Part shown: piece by piece, positions 33,291 through 42,016 of the stretch
How positions within the stretch are numbered: position 1 is the stretch's first letter
Layout of the letters: every line of letters starts with the position of its first letter
Source: Bradyrhizobium sp. CSS354
GTDB taxonomy: Bacteria; Pseudomonadota; Alphaproteobacteria; Rhizobiales; Xanthobacteraceae
Length of the DNA stretch: 64,000 nt
NCBI RefSeq assembly: GCF_029051725.1
Contig: NZ_JAACFU010000003.1
Span: forward strand, 62,001 to 126,000
Direction of reading: 5' to 3'
Notes under the pieces: model-generated
What the model was told of the DNA's origin: nothing
Database searches by the model: none
Seen by the model: the letters and a program-made list of their open reading frames with translations, nothing else
Made by a program: the position numbers and the translations under genes

Positions 33291-35036
33291 TCAGTGTGCG
33301 CCCAGGGTCTGCAGCGGCGGGTGTGGGATCGCCGTCAACAGCTCCTTGGTGTAATCGTCCTGCGGATCGCTCAAGACCCTCTCGGAAGATCCTTCCTCGA
33401 CGATTCGACCCGACCGCATGACAATGACACGATCGCACAACAAGCGCACTACGTTCAAATCATGCGAGACGAACAGATAACTCATACCTAGCCGCGCCTT
33501 GAGGTCCTGGAGCAGATTGAGGACCACGGCCTGGACCGAAACGTCGAGCGCGGCGGTCGGCTCGTCCAGGATGACGAGTTTTGGGTGCAGGGCGATGGCG
33601 CGGGCAATGCCGACGCGGGCTTTCTGGCCGCCCGACAATTGGTGCGGGAAGCGATCCAGCAGATTGTGCGGCAGGCCCACCATGGTGGCGAGCTCCTCGC
33701 AGCGGGCGCGGAGCGCGTCGCGCCCCCTGATGTCGCCGAGTTGGATGATGGGATCGGCGATGGCACGCAAGGCGGTGAAGCGCGGATTGAGGCTGTCGGT
33801 CGGATCCTGGAACACCATCTGGATGCGGCTGCGCTGCGGCAGCCGGGCAAAGCCGGCGGGCGCGATGGCACCGATGTCCTCGCCGTCGAACTGGATCAGG
33901 CCGGAGGTCTGGTCCAGCAGCCGCATCACCATCATCGACGTGGTCGATTTGCCGCAGCCGGACTCGCCGACCAGGCCGACACTCTCGCCGTGACCGACCG
34001 AGAAGCTGATGCCGTCGACCGCGCGGAACACGTCCGGCTCGACCGGCGGCTTGCGGCCGAACAATTTGCCGAGCGTGGCTGTGGCGCCCTGGCGGGGATA
34101 TTCCTTGACCAGCTTGTCGATGAGGAGAAGGGACTGCCCGCTGTTCCTGGCCTCGTCCTGCGAAGCCTGATGGATGACCGGGTCAGGCCCAGCCACGACG
34201 GCTGAGCCTTCCTCCTCCGGCAACAGATCCCGCAACGACACGCCGAGCCGCGGCGTCGCGCGCATCAGCTTCTTCGTGTAGGGGTGCTGCGGGTTGGCGA
34301 AGATGTCGGCGGCCTTGGCGGTCTCGACCACCCTGCCCTTCTCCATCACCACGACGCGGTCGCAATAGGCTGCGGCAAGGCCGAGGTCATGCGTGATCAG
34401 GATGGTGGACATCGCCTTGCGCTTGGTCAGCTCGACGATCAGATCCATCACCGCCTTCTGCGTGGTGACGTCCAATCCGGTCGTCGGCTCGTCCGCGATC
34501 AGCAGCTGCGGATTGCAGGCGAGCGCGAGCGCGATGACGACACGCTGGCACATGCCGCCGGACAATTCGAACGGATAGGCGTGATAGCGTTCGCGCGGGC
34601 GGGCGATCTTGACCTGCTCCAGCGCCTCGATCGCCTTTTCACCACGGTCTGAAACCATGGCCTGCTGGACATGGGTGCGCAGCACGTCCTCGATCTGGTC
34701 GCCGACTTTCCGGATCGGGTTGAGCGCGGCGCGCGGATTCTGGAAGATCATCGAGACTTCGCGACCGCGCAAATCGCGCATCTGGTCTTCGCTCGCGGCC
34801 TTCACGTCGATGCCCGAGAACATCACCGAGCCCTCGGCGATCCGCCCCGCGCGGTCGAGGATGCGCATCACCGCATACGACGTCACCGATTTGCCCGAGC
34901 CGGACTCGCCGACGATCGCCAGCGTCTCGCCCTTGGCGACGGAGATGTTGACGTGCTGGACGGCTTTGACGATGCCGCGGCGGGTGGTGAATTCGACGGT
35001 GAGGTCCTGGACGTCGAGCAGGGGCTGGGCGGTCAT
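33291..35036 (-). CDS. Peptide/nickel-type ABC importer, fused double ATPase (DppD-DppF)
   Basis: A 581-aa fusion of two ATPases. Domain 1 (about 1-265) has '[12 protein letters not shown]', '[12 protein letters not shown]' and '[13 protein letters not shown]'; domain 2 (about 310-575) has '[12 protein letters not shown]', '[12 protein letters not shown]' and '[13 protein letters not shown]'. The linker near 275-310 is variable. GGGAGG precedes ATG 35036. It powers the DppBC permease encoded upstream in the same operon. Association with AtzEGH suggests the cargo is the nitrogen compound degraded by these amidases. Confidence 0.92.
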   Translation of the reverse strand: MTAQPLLDVQDLTVEFTTRRGIVKAVQHVNISVAKGETLAIVGESGSGKSVTSYAVMRILDRAGRIAEGSVMFSGIDVKAASEDQMRDLRGREVSMIFQNPRAALNPIRKVGDQIEDVLRTHVQQAMVSDRGEKAIEALEQVKIARPRERYHAYPFELSGGMCQRVVIALALACNPQLLIADEPTTGLDVTTQKAVMDLIVELTKRKAMSTILITHDLGLAAAYCDRVVVMEKGRVVETAKAADIFANPQHPYTKKLMRATPRLGVSLRDLLPEEEGSAVVAGPDPVIHQASQDEARNSGQSLLLIDKLVKEYPRQGATATLGKLFGRKPPVEPDVFRAVDGISFSVGHGESVGLVGESGCGKSTTSMMVMRLLDQTSGLIQFDGEDIGAIAPAGFARLPQRSRIQMVFQDPTDSLNPRFTALRAIADPIIQLGDIRGRDALRARCEELATMVGLPHNLLDRFPHQLSGGQKARVGIARAIALHPKLVILDEPTAALDVSVQAVVLNLLQDLKARLGMSYLFVSHDLNVVRLLCDRVIVMRSGRIVEEGSSERVLSDPQDDYTKELLTAIPHPPLQTLGAH

Positions 35037-35113
35037 GGATGCCTCCCAACTAAAAATGTCGAAAACAACCCCATGCACAGTAGAACGGGATTGATTTCAT
35101 TGGAGAATTTCGA

Positions 35114-35127
35114 GCGCAAATTTGCGC
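35114..35127. promoter_or_regulatory. 14-bp perfect palindrome GCGCAAATTTGCGC in the dpp operon
   Basis: Lies in the 103-nt gap between dppC and the ATPase gene, 78 nt before the ATPase start. It could be an internal operator or an mRNA hairpin. It shares the GCGCAAAT word with the dyad at 28460-28471. Confidence 0.35.
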
Positions 35128-35139
35128 GGAATCCAGCCA

Positions 35140-36039
35140 TCACGTCCTCCGCTGGGGGTCGACGATGTCGCGCAGGCCGTCGCCGAGGAGGTTGAAGCAG
35201 AACACCGCGATCATCAGAGCGAGGCCCGGGAATAGCGCGATCCACCATTCGCCGGACACCATGAAGCCGGCGCCTTCGGCGACCATGATGCCCCACTCCG
35301 CCGTCGGCGGACGGACGCCGAGGCCGATGAACGAGAGACCGGCGGCGTTGAGGATGGCGTACCCCATGGTCAGCGACATCTGCACGATCATGATCGGCAT
35401 GATGTTCGGCAGGATATGCACCAGAAGGATGCGAAATTCGCCGTTGCCGGACAGCCGCGCCGCCTGCACGAAGCCGGCGTTGCGGCGCACGTTCGCTTCA
35501 GCGCGCGCGACGCGGGCATAGAGCGGGAAGTTCACGATGGCGGTGGCCAGGATGATGTTCTGCACGGTGTTGCCCAGCGCTGCGACGATGCCCATCGCCA
35601 GCACGAACAGCGGAAACGCCATGATGGTATCGGCGATGCGGCCGACGATGCGGTCGGTCCAGCCGCCGAAATAGCCGGCCGCAATGCCGGCGAGCCCGCC
35701 CATCAAAAACACCAGCGCGACGGAGGCGACCGCGATGAACGTATCGAGCCGCGTCGCCACCACGACCCGGCTGAAGATGTCGCGGCCCAACTGGTCGGTG
35801 CCGAACCAGTGTGCCGCCGACGGCGGCTTCAGCGACGCCGCGGTGTCGGACGCCAGCGGGTCATACGGCACCACATAGGGGCCGAAGATCGCGGCAAGGA
35901 GGATCACGATCAGCAGCGCGAACGCAAAGCCGGTGACCTTGTTCTCGCCGAGCACGTAGCGGGTCTGGTCGAGCAACGCAACGAACCCTGACGTCCGCGC
36001 GGGACCGACGGGCTCAACAGCAGGCGCAACGGAGCTCAT
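35140..36039 (-). CDS. Peptide-type ABC importer permease, DppC-like
   Basis: A 299-aa permease with the DppC N-terminal 'VPYDPLASD...HWFGTDQLGRDIFSR' pattern (within residues 50-95) and the EAA loop 'YARVARAEANVRRNAGFVQA'. AGGGGACCACA precedes ATG 36039. It follows dppB by 9 nt and forms the channel with it. Confidence 0.92.
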   Translation of the reverse strand: MSSVAPAVEPVGPARTSGFVALLDQTRYVLGENKVTGFAFALLIVILLAAIFGPYVVPYDPLASDTAASLKPPSAAHWFGTDQLGRDIFSRVVVATRLDTFIAVASVALVFLMGGLAGIAAGYFGGWTDRIVGRIADTIMAFPLFVLAMGIVAALGNTVQNIILATAIVNFPLYARVARAEANVRRNAGFVQAARLSGNGEFRILLVHILPNIMPIMIVQMSLTMGYAILNAAGLSFIGLGVRPPTAEWGIMVAEGAGFMVSGEWWIALFPGLALMIAVFCFNLLGDGLRDIVDPQRRT

Positions 36040-36048
36040 TGTGGTCCC

Positions 36049-37062
36049 CTACCCTTCCAGCCGCACGCGCGGATCGATCACGCCATAGAGAATATCGATC
36101 ACGAGATTGAGCAGCACGTACATGACCGCCATGGTCAGCACGAACCCCTGCACCGGCGCGAAGTCCGACGAGATCAGCGCCTCCACCGCATAGGACCCGA
36201 TGCCGGGCCAGGCGAACACCTTCTCCACCAGCACGTTGGCGCCGAGCAGGAAGGAGAACACCATGCTGAGCGTGGTGATGACCGGGAGCATCGCGTTGCG
36301 GAAGGCGTAGGTGACGATGACGGTCGCGGGCGACAGGCCGCTGGCCCGCGCAGTCCGCACAAACTCGGACGACAGTACCGCCAGCATCGAGGCGCGCGTC
36401 ATGCGCGCGATGGGCGCCAGCGAGAAGATCGCAAGCGTCGTCGCCGGCAGGATGAGCTGGCTGCATGCCGAGCGGAACGCCTCGAAGTCACGCGCGATCA
36501 GGGTGTCGATCAGATAGAAGCCCGTGATCGTCGGCGGTGCGCTGTAGAACACATCGAGCCGGCCGAGCGGCGCGGGCGACCAGCCGAGCCGGAAATAGAA
36601 CACATAGACCAGCACGAGGCCGGTGAAGAACACCGGCAGCGAGACGCCGGCCGTCGTCGTCACACGACATAGATGATCGACCCATGAGCCCGGCCGAGTC
36701 GCCGCCAGCACGCCGAGCGGGATGGCGATCACGATCGAAACGATGAGGCCGAGCAGCGTCAGCTCGGCGGAGGCCGGCAGGCGGTTGCGGATTTCGGCCG
36801 CAACCGGCTGGCCCGTGGTGAGCGAGTTGCCGAAATCGCCATGGGCGAGATCGTTGGTGTAACGGAAGAACTGCTCGATCAGCGGCTTGTCGAGACCGAG
36901 CTTCTTGCGGATCTGCTCGACAGCTTCCTTCGTTGCGGCGGGGCCGGCGAAATATGCAGCGGGATCGCCCGGCAGCGCGCGCGTCAGCAGGAAGGTGACG
37001 ATGACGACCCCGATCAGCGAGGGAATCGCGAACATCAGGCGCTTGCCGATCATGGTCAGCAT
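36049..37062 (-). CDS. Peptide-type ABC importer permease, DppB-like
   Basis: A 337-aa permease with the DppB hallmarks: N-terminal 'VVIVTFLLTRALPGDPA', 'FARMTRASMLAVL'-like EAA loop (here 'ARMTRASMLAVLSSEFVRTA') and the conserved C-terminal 'LYGVIDPRVRLEG'. AAGGAG lies before ATG 37062. A repeat of 105 bp separates it from the binding-protein gene upstream. Confidence 0.92.
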   Translation of the reverse strand: MLTMIGKRLMFAIPSLIGVVIVTFLLTRALPGDPAAYFAGPAATKEAVEQIRKKLGLDKPLIEQFFRYTNDLAHGDFGNSLTTGQPVAAEIRNRLPASAELTLLGLIVSIVIAIPLGVLAATRPGSWVDHLCRVTTTAGVSLPVFFTGLVLVYVFYFRLGWSPAPLGRLDVFYSAPPTITGFYLIDTLIARDFEAFRSACSQLILPATTLAIFSLAPIARMTRASMLAVLSSEFVRTARASGLSPATVIVTYAFRNAMLPVITTLSMVFSFLLGANVLVEKVFAWPGIGSYAVEALISSDFAPVQGFVLTMAVMYVLLNLVIDILYGVIDPRVRLEG

Positions 37063-37120
37063 GGGGTGCTCCTTCTGCTCTGCGTTTGTGAGCGGGTTCG
37101 CGCCACCTGCTCCGCTGCGC

Positions 37121-37225
37121 CCCCTCTCCCCTTGTGGGAGAGGGTTGGGGTGAGGGGTAGCCCCAAGCGAGGTCGGAGTTCGTGGCTACCCCTCACCCTG
37201 CCCCTCTCCCACAAGGGGAGAGGGA
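37121..37225. repeat. CTCTCCCC-type long inverted repeat inside the dpp operon
   Basis: Two outward hairpins (CCCTCTCCCCTTGTGGGAGA near 37121 and its mirror ending 37225) sit between the binding-protein and permease genes. In an operon such a structure often stabilises the upstream mRNA, raising binding-protein levels over permease. Confidence 0.75.
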
Positions 37226-37295
37226 ATGAGAGAGCGGTGGCCACCTCACTCAGAAAGAGAGTCGACGACGCGACCATCTCGCCCGCCACGCGCCC

Positions 37296-38918
37296 TCACC
37301 CCTTCGCCATCGCGCGATAATCCAGGCGGCGGTGGAACCAGTATTGGTAGCCGCTGATGTTCTTCTGCATCGCGACGTTGACGAAGGGCTGGTACAGCGG
37401 GATGCGCGGGATGTCGCTGTAGGCGAGGTCGACGAAGCCCTTCACGTCGGTGTCGTAAGTCGCGGTGTCGCCGGTCGCGGCGGCCGTGCGTGCGCCGTCG
37501 ATCAGCTTGTCCATCTCCGCCGACTTGTAGCTCATGGTGTTGAAGACGGAATTATTGCCGTGATAGCACCAGTAGAAGAAGTATTCGGGGTAATCGAGCC
37601 AGCCCGAGAACACGTTGGTGAAGAGCGGCATCTCCTTCTTGTTCAATTCGGTACGCCAGTTGGCGCCGGGCACCTTGTTGATGGTGGTTTTGATGCCGAT
37701 CTGGGCCAGGCTCTCCTGCACCAGCACGCAGAGCGGCTCGTTGACGCCGGCGAAATTCAGGTCGAACGAGATCGTGGTCTCGAAGCCGTTGGGATAACCG
37801 GCTTCAGCGAGCAGCGCCTTCGCCTTGTCCATGTCGGTGTTGTATTTGTGCGGCTGCGGCCAGGCGACTTCGGTCGGCTTGTCCTTGGCGGCCCCGAACA
37901 TGGGGTTGGCCAGCCCGAACATCACCGCGTCCATGATCTTTTGATAGGGAATCGCGTAGGCGACCGCCTGACGTACCTTGGGATTGTCGAACGGCGGCTT
38001 GGTCACGTTCATGCCGATATACTGGATGCCGTTGGAGAACGGCAGCGACACCACGTTGAGCTTGCCGCTCGCCTTCATCTCCTGGAAATCCTTGAACGGC
38101 AGCTCGTAGGAAATGTCGGCGTCGCCGCGCTCCAGCAACGCGCGGCGATTGCCGGCCTGCGGCACCATGCGCCAGATCACGCGCTTGATCTTCGGCAGCG
38201 GGCCGCCGACCCAATCGTCGTTGCGCTCCATCACGACTTCAGTGCCGGCGGTCCACTTCGTCACCTTGTAGGCGCCGGAGCCGGCGGTCTGCTGCTTGGT
38301 GTATTCAAGACCCCACGGATCTTTTTCGCTGGCGTTCTTCTTCACAAGCTCGGAGTTGACGATGCAGGGCACGATCACCGCGAGATCGGGGATCGTCAGC
38401 TTGTCCTTCTTCAGGAAGTCGATACGCACCGTGTAGTCGTCGATCACGACGAACTGCTCGGGTTTCGTGAGCGAGCCCGCGCTCATCTGGAAAGTGGGAA
38501 AGCCGCCGACGCTGACGGCGCGGTCGAGCGACCACTTCACGTCCTTGGCGGTGACGGGCGCGCCGTCGTGGAATTTGGCGTTCTTCTTCAGCTTGAAGGT
38601 GACCGACATGTCGTCGATCTTGAAGTCCTCGGCGAGTTCGCCCTTGAACTTGTCGCGGTCGTAATAGGGCACGCCGCCGGGGCCGGTCTTCATCTCGTGG
38701 CTGATCAGGCGGTCGTAGCAATTCCAGGACACCTCATAGCCGGGCACATTGGTGCCGACACCGTGGATGTCGAGATTGTTGGGGCCGCCTTCCGAGACGA
38801 TCAGCAGCGTCTCCGAGCGCGCATCGGCCTGGGCCGACGAGATCACGGACGGCATGGCCGGAAGCGCCGCGCCTGCGGCCAATCCGGAAACGGACTTGAG
38901 GAAATCGCGGCGCTTCAT
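37296..38918 (-). CDS. Peptide/opine-type ABC substrate-binding protein (SBP family 5), Tat-exported
   Basis: A 540-aa precursor whose N-terminus 'MKRRDFLKSVSGLAAGAALP' is a twin-arginine signal. The family 5 fold is shown by 'VTFKLKKNAKFHDGAPVTAK', 'VKWSLDRAV' and 'NPKVRQAVAYAIP'. The start at ATG 38918 places the gene about 31 nt behind a sigma-54 promoter. It is the first gene of the eight-gene import and AtzGEH operon, so its ligand is probably the nitrogen compound fed to AtzE. Confidence 0.92.
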   Translation of the reverse strand: MKRRDFLKSVSGLAAGAALPAMPSVISSAQADARSETLLIVSEGGPNNLDIHGVGTNVPGYEVSWNCYDRLISHEMKTGPGGVPYYDRDKFKGELAEDFKIDDMSVTFKLKKNAKFHDGAPVTAKDVKWSLDRAVSVGGFPTFQMSAGSLTKPEQFVVIDDYTVRIDFLKKDKLTIPDLAVIVPCIVNSELVKKNASEKDPWGLEYTKQQTAGSGAYKVTKWTAGTEVVMERNDDWVGGPLPKIKRVIWRMVPQAGNRRALLERGDADISYELPFKDFQEMKASGKLNVVSLPFSNGIQYIGMNVTKPPFDNPKVRQAVAYAIPYQKIMDAVMFGLANPMFGAAKDKPTEVAWPQPHKYNTDMDKAKALLAEAGYPNGFETTISFDLNFAGVNEPLCVLVQESLAQIGIKTTINKVPGANWRTELNKKEMPLFTNVFSGWLDYPEYFFYWCYHGNNSVFNTMSYKSAEMDKLIDGARTAAATGDTATYDTDVKGFVDLAYSDIPRIPLYQPFVNVAMQKNISGYQYWFHRRLDYRAMAKG

Positions 38919-38960
38919 GAAATGGCTCCAACACAAAGTTTTCTGGTTGGAACTGGATTC

Positions 38961-38976
38961 GCAAGGTTCGTGCCAA
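38961..38976 (-). promoter_or_regulatory. Sigma-54 (-24/-12) promoter of the dpp-atzGEH operon
   Basis: On the minus strand the sequence reads TTGGCACGAACCTTGCG, an almost perfect fit to YTGGCACGRNNNTTGCW. The start point should be near 38949, about 31 nt before ATG 38918. Together with the equivalent promoter of atzF it links the whole system to sigma-54 and hence probably nitrogen status. Confidence 0.85.
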
Positions 38977-39071
38977 GGCTTAACGAGAGTTTACCTCTCG
39001 GCATAACATGCTGAAGTTACAAGTAAATTTCCAAGTGCGTGCGACGTGATCCTGGCGCAAGGCGCTCGGTA

Positions 39072-39081
39072 TTGCATACAA
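39072..39081. promoter_or_regulatory. TTGCATACAA near-palindrome, candidate GntR site
   Basis: On the minus strand it reads TTGTATGCAA and shares TTGTRTRCA with the dyad at the atzF promoter. It lies about 125 bp upstream of the operon start point. The remaining gap (38919-39302) holds the promoter and a family B repeat, with no supported gene. Confidence 0.35.
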
Positions 39082-39151
39082 AGAGGCGTATTTGCCCATA
39101 AAATGAGCTGCATGGAGCAGCGGCTTGCTTGGTGGGCGGTGAATTCCACTG

Positions 39152-39287
39152 CCGTCATCCTGGCGCAAGCCAGGACCCATTACCCAGGGCGAACTGCGGC
39201 GCGAAGCTGGCAACCACGAGTCTTCGCAAAACCCCTCCTTGGGGTAATGGGTCCTGGATCAGCGCTGCGCTTGTCCAGGACGACGGC
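39152..39287. repeat. Palindromic intergenic repeat, family B
   Basis: Arms CCGTCATCCTGGCGCAAGCC and GCTTGTCCAGGACGACGG enclose two inner GGACCCATTACC/GGTAATGGGTCC arms. It lies downstream of the phosphotransferase-like gene. Confidence 0.8.
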
Positions 39288-39302
39288 GGGGATCGCCGGC
39301 GA

Positions 39303-40268
39303 TCACCCCGGCCAGATCACGTCCTGGAGCTCGACGAGATCGTCCGCCTGCTCCTGCCAGCCCTCGATGCAGATGTGGCTGTTGAGGTCGCTGGCGCGAT
39401 GCAGCAGCATCAGCGCCATCAGGCGGCGCTTGAGCGCGAAGTCGGGCTTGGCGTAGCCAAAGCCTTCGAGCAGGCTGCGCACGCGACCCGGCCGGCCCGC
39501 TGCCATGAAGGCGCTGGGGCCGAGCAGATCATAGTCGCGGCATCCCGCCAGCACGTCGCCGAAGTCGAACAGGCCGGCGAGCGACCATTGATCGTCATGG
39601 CAGGTGAGCAGGAAGTTCTCCGGAATGTATTCGCCGATCAGGATCACCGGCGGCGCATCCATCGGAATGAGCGCGGCCGCATCACGCAGGAGGTCGTCGA
39701 GGCCGGCGAGAAATTTTGGCGCAAGGCCAAGACGCGTGTGCCGCGCCTTGCAGCCCTGCATCTGGGCTCGCATGAAGTCGTCCCAGCGCGGCTGGATCTG
39801 CGCGAGCGGGCCGAGCGGGGCCCGCTGCACGGCGGCGATGGTCTCGCCGACCTGGCGCAGCACGTGCTCCTTCTGCGCCTCCGGCAATTGCCGCCAGACC
39901 TCCGAACCGAGCGTGCCGGCAAGGCGCGTGATGATCAGATAAGGCCAGCCGTCGCGCGTCCCTTCCGCGACGATTTCGGGGATCGGCAGATGAAGGCGGC
40001 CGGCAAGCTGCGTCAGCGAGCCGCGCTCGGAGACGAACTGCGCACGGAGCAGCGGCGGGAACATTTTCAGGATCAGCTTGTCGCCGAGCCCGACGACGAG
40101 ATTGGTGCCGGTCGAAAACACGTGCGGGGAGCTGACATCGAGATCGTGGCTGCGGGCGATGTCGATGGCGATCGGCAGCCATCGCGGAGGGTCGGCGCGA
40201 AAGGCGCGAAAGGCGTCGGCGTCGGCGTCGGCGAAAGTTGGCAAGATTTGCGATGGAACGCCGGTCAT
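39303..40268 (-). CDS. Aminoglycoside phosphotransferase-fold protein with altered catalytic loop
   Basis: A 321-aa protein with an APH/choline-kinase-like fold: 'LGDKLILKMFPP' (nucleotide-site Lys), 'WPYLIITRLAGT' (hinge) and 'LAGLFDFGDVLAGCRDYDLL' (metal-binding Asp). The catalytic loop reads 'LIGEYIPENFLL' where the family norm is HGDxxxxN, so His and the catalytic Asp appear as Ile and Glu. It may act on a small metabolite or be a weak or dead kinase. The context gives no substrate. Confidence 0.75.
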   Translation of the reverse strand: MTGVPSQILPTFADADADAFRAFRADPPRWLPIAIDIARSHDLDVSSPHVFSTGTNLVVGLGDKLILKMFPPLLRAQFVSERGSLTQLAGRLHLPIPEIVAEGTRDGWPYLIITRLAGTLGSEVWRQLPEAQKEHVLRQVGETIAAVQRAPLGPLAQIQPRWDDFMRAQMQGCKARHTRLGLAPKFLAGLDDLLRDAAALIPMDAPPVILIGEYIPENFLLTCHDDQWSLAGLFDFGDVLAGCRDYDLLGPSAFMAAGRPGRVRSLLEGFGYAKPDFALKRRLMALMLLHRASDLNSHICIEGWQEQADDLVELQDVIWPG

Positions 40269-40328
40269 GCGCGCCCGATCAGGCAAGCGGGTTTTGGTTG
40301 ATTTGATGCGCGCCAAGCAGACGGTGCA

Positions 40329-40448
40329 CCTCTCCCGCTTGCGGGGGAGGTCGGCGCGAAGCGCCGGGTGGGGGTTCTCTCCTCTAGGGGATTGTCCCTT
40401 TGCGGAGAGACCCTCGCCCCAACCCTCTCCCGCAAGCGGGAGAGGGAG
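40329..40448. repeat. CTCTCCCGC-type long inverted repeat
   Basis: Outer arms CCTCTCCCGCTTGCGGGGGA and CTCTCCCGCAAGCGGGAGAGG flank a 70-bp centre containing GGTTCTCTCC/GGAGAGACCC pairing. It lies between two co-directional genes. The 40269-40490 gap holds nothing else. Confidence 0.75.
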
Positions 40449-40490
40449 CGCACTTCCTTCGCGGTTAAAGAGAGGTCCAATCTGAGAACT

Positions 40491-41831
40491 CTACCGATCC
40501 GGGCTGGCGCGCTCGAACTGGCGCAGGATCTTGTTGCCGCGCTCGACCGCGGCATCGAGCGCTGCTTGCGCGCTCTTGCGGCCGGCAAAGGCCTGCTCCA
40601 GCTCGTCCTCGATCGCGCCGCGGATCAGTACGAAGGAGCCGAGCCGGATCCCCTTGGAATTCTCCGTCGGCGGATGCAGCGTGATCTCCTCGAACGAGAT
40701 CGCCGAGCCCGGATTGCGCTCGTAAAAACCCTGCGCGCGCGTCAGCTCGAAGGCAGCGCGGGTAACAGGCAGATAGCCGGTGTTCTGGTGCCAGGCGGCT
40801 TGCACGCCGGGCTGGGACAGATAGGCGAAGAATCGCGCCACGCCCTTGTATTCCTCGCGCGGCCGGTCGCGCAGCACCCACAGCGTGGCGCCGCCGATGA
40901 TCGAGTTCTGCGGCGCGCCCTTCACGTCGGGCCAATACGGCATCATGCCGTACCCGATCTCGAATTTTGAATTCGCCTTGATGTCGGCGCGCGTCGCCGA
41001 AGAACCGATGAAGATGCCGCATTCGCCGTTCTGAAAGCGCGGCTCGGCCGACTGGCCGCGGCCGCTATAGTCGAACACCTTCGTCTTCTGCCACTCGCTG
41101 AGCTCGGCGACATGACGCACCAGAGACGGATTGTTGATGGTCAGCTCGGCATCAAGCGCGGCGAAGCCGTTGGTCCGCGTCGCCAGCGGCAGGTTGTGGA
41201 AGGCTGAGAAATTCTCGACATGGATCCAGGACGGCCAGGAGGTGGTGAAGCCGCACACCGCGCCACGATCGCGCAGGCGCTTTGCAGCGGCACCGAGCTC
41301 CGGCCAGGTCCTCGGCGGCGTCTCCGGGTCGAGCCCTGCGTCGCGGAACATGGTCTTGTTGTAATAGAGGATCGGCGTCGACGAATTGAACGGGAAGGAC
41401 AAGAGATTGCCGGCCGCATCGGTGTAGTAGCCGGAAACCGCGGGAAGGTAGTCATTGAGCGAGAACGGCTCGTTCATGTCCCGCATCAGGCTGAAGACGG
41501 GATAGATCGCGCCTTTGGCCGCGGTCATGGTGGCGGTGGCGACCTCGTTGACCTGGACGATCGCGGGCTGGCTGCGCGAGCGAAAGGCGAAGATCGCGGC
41601 CGTCACGGTCTCGGTGTAATTGCCCTTGTAGGTCGGCACGACGCGATAGTCCGGCTGCGAGGCGTTGAAGTCGGAGGCGAGCTTCTCGAGCTGGCGGCCG
41701 AGCTCGCCGGACATGGCGTGCCACCACGCGATGTCGGTCGCGGCACGCACCGGCGCGGCCAGTGAGAGGGCCGCAACGGCGGCGGCGACCTGCAACAAGC
41801 GCAATGCTGAAATCACGATGGCTCTTTCCAT
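40491..41831 (-). CDS. Sugar/glycerol-3-phosphate-type ABC substrate-binding protein (UgpB-like), orphan
   Basis: A 446-aa precursor: signal peptide ending 'APVRAATDI', then 'WWHAMSGELGRQLEKLASDF', 'PTYKGNYTETVTAAIFAFRS', 'LSFPFNSSTPILYYNK' and 'GGATLWVLRDRP', the UgpB pattern. UgpB binds glycerol-3-phosphate or glycerophosphodiesters. No UgpA, UgpE or UgpC gene is present. It is divergent (185-bp gap) from the TRAP binding protein and two-component genes, so it may serve sensing as well as uptake. Confidence 0.88.
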   Translation of the reverse strand: MERAIVISALRLLQVAAAVAALSLAAPVRAATDIAWWHAMSGELGRQLEKLASDFNASQPDYRVVPTYKGNYTETVTAAIFAFRSRSQPAIVQVNEVATATMTAAKGAIYPVFSLMRDMNEPFSLNDYLPAVSGYYTDAAGNLLSFPFNSSTPILYYNKTMFRDAGLDPETPPRTWPELGAAAKRLRDRGAVCGFTTSWPSWIHVENFSAFHNLPLATRTNGFAALDAELTINNPSLVRHVAELSEWQKTKVFDYSGRGQSAEPRFQNGECGIFIGSSATRADIKANSKFEIGYGMMPYWPDVKGAPQNSIIGGATLWVLRDRPREEYKGVARFFAYLSQPGVQAAWHQNTGYLPVTRAAFELTRAQGFYERNPGSAISFEEITLHPPTENSKGIRLGSFVLIRGAIEDELEQAFAGRKSAQAALDAAVERGNKILRQFERASPDR

Positions 41832-42016
41832 GCCGCACGACGAAAGCGGCTGTCCCTGCTTAAGGCGCGGCATTTGCGGTTTCAACCGGGAATGAGCCCC
41901 GGCCGCGACGCACAATCACGCAGCAGTGCCGCGCGGGATGGCCTTCCCACGACCATCTGCTAGATTGCATTGAACCTTTTCCTCCCGCCATAGACTCCAC
42001 CACTGAGGGGTTGAGT

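Noticed and set aside
37332..39014. 560-codon open frame on the plus strand
   Set aside because: Antisense to the Tat-exported binding-protein gene, whose motifs and promoter are clear.
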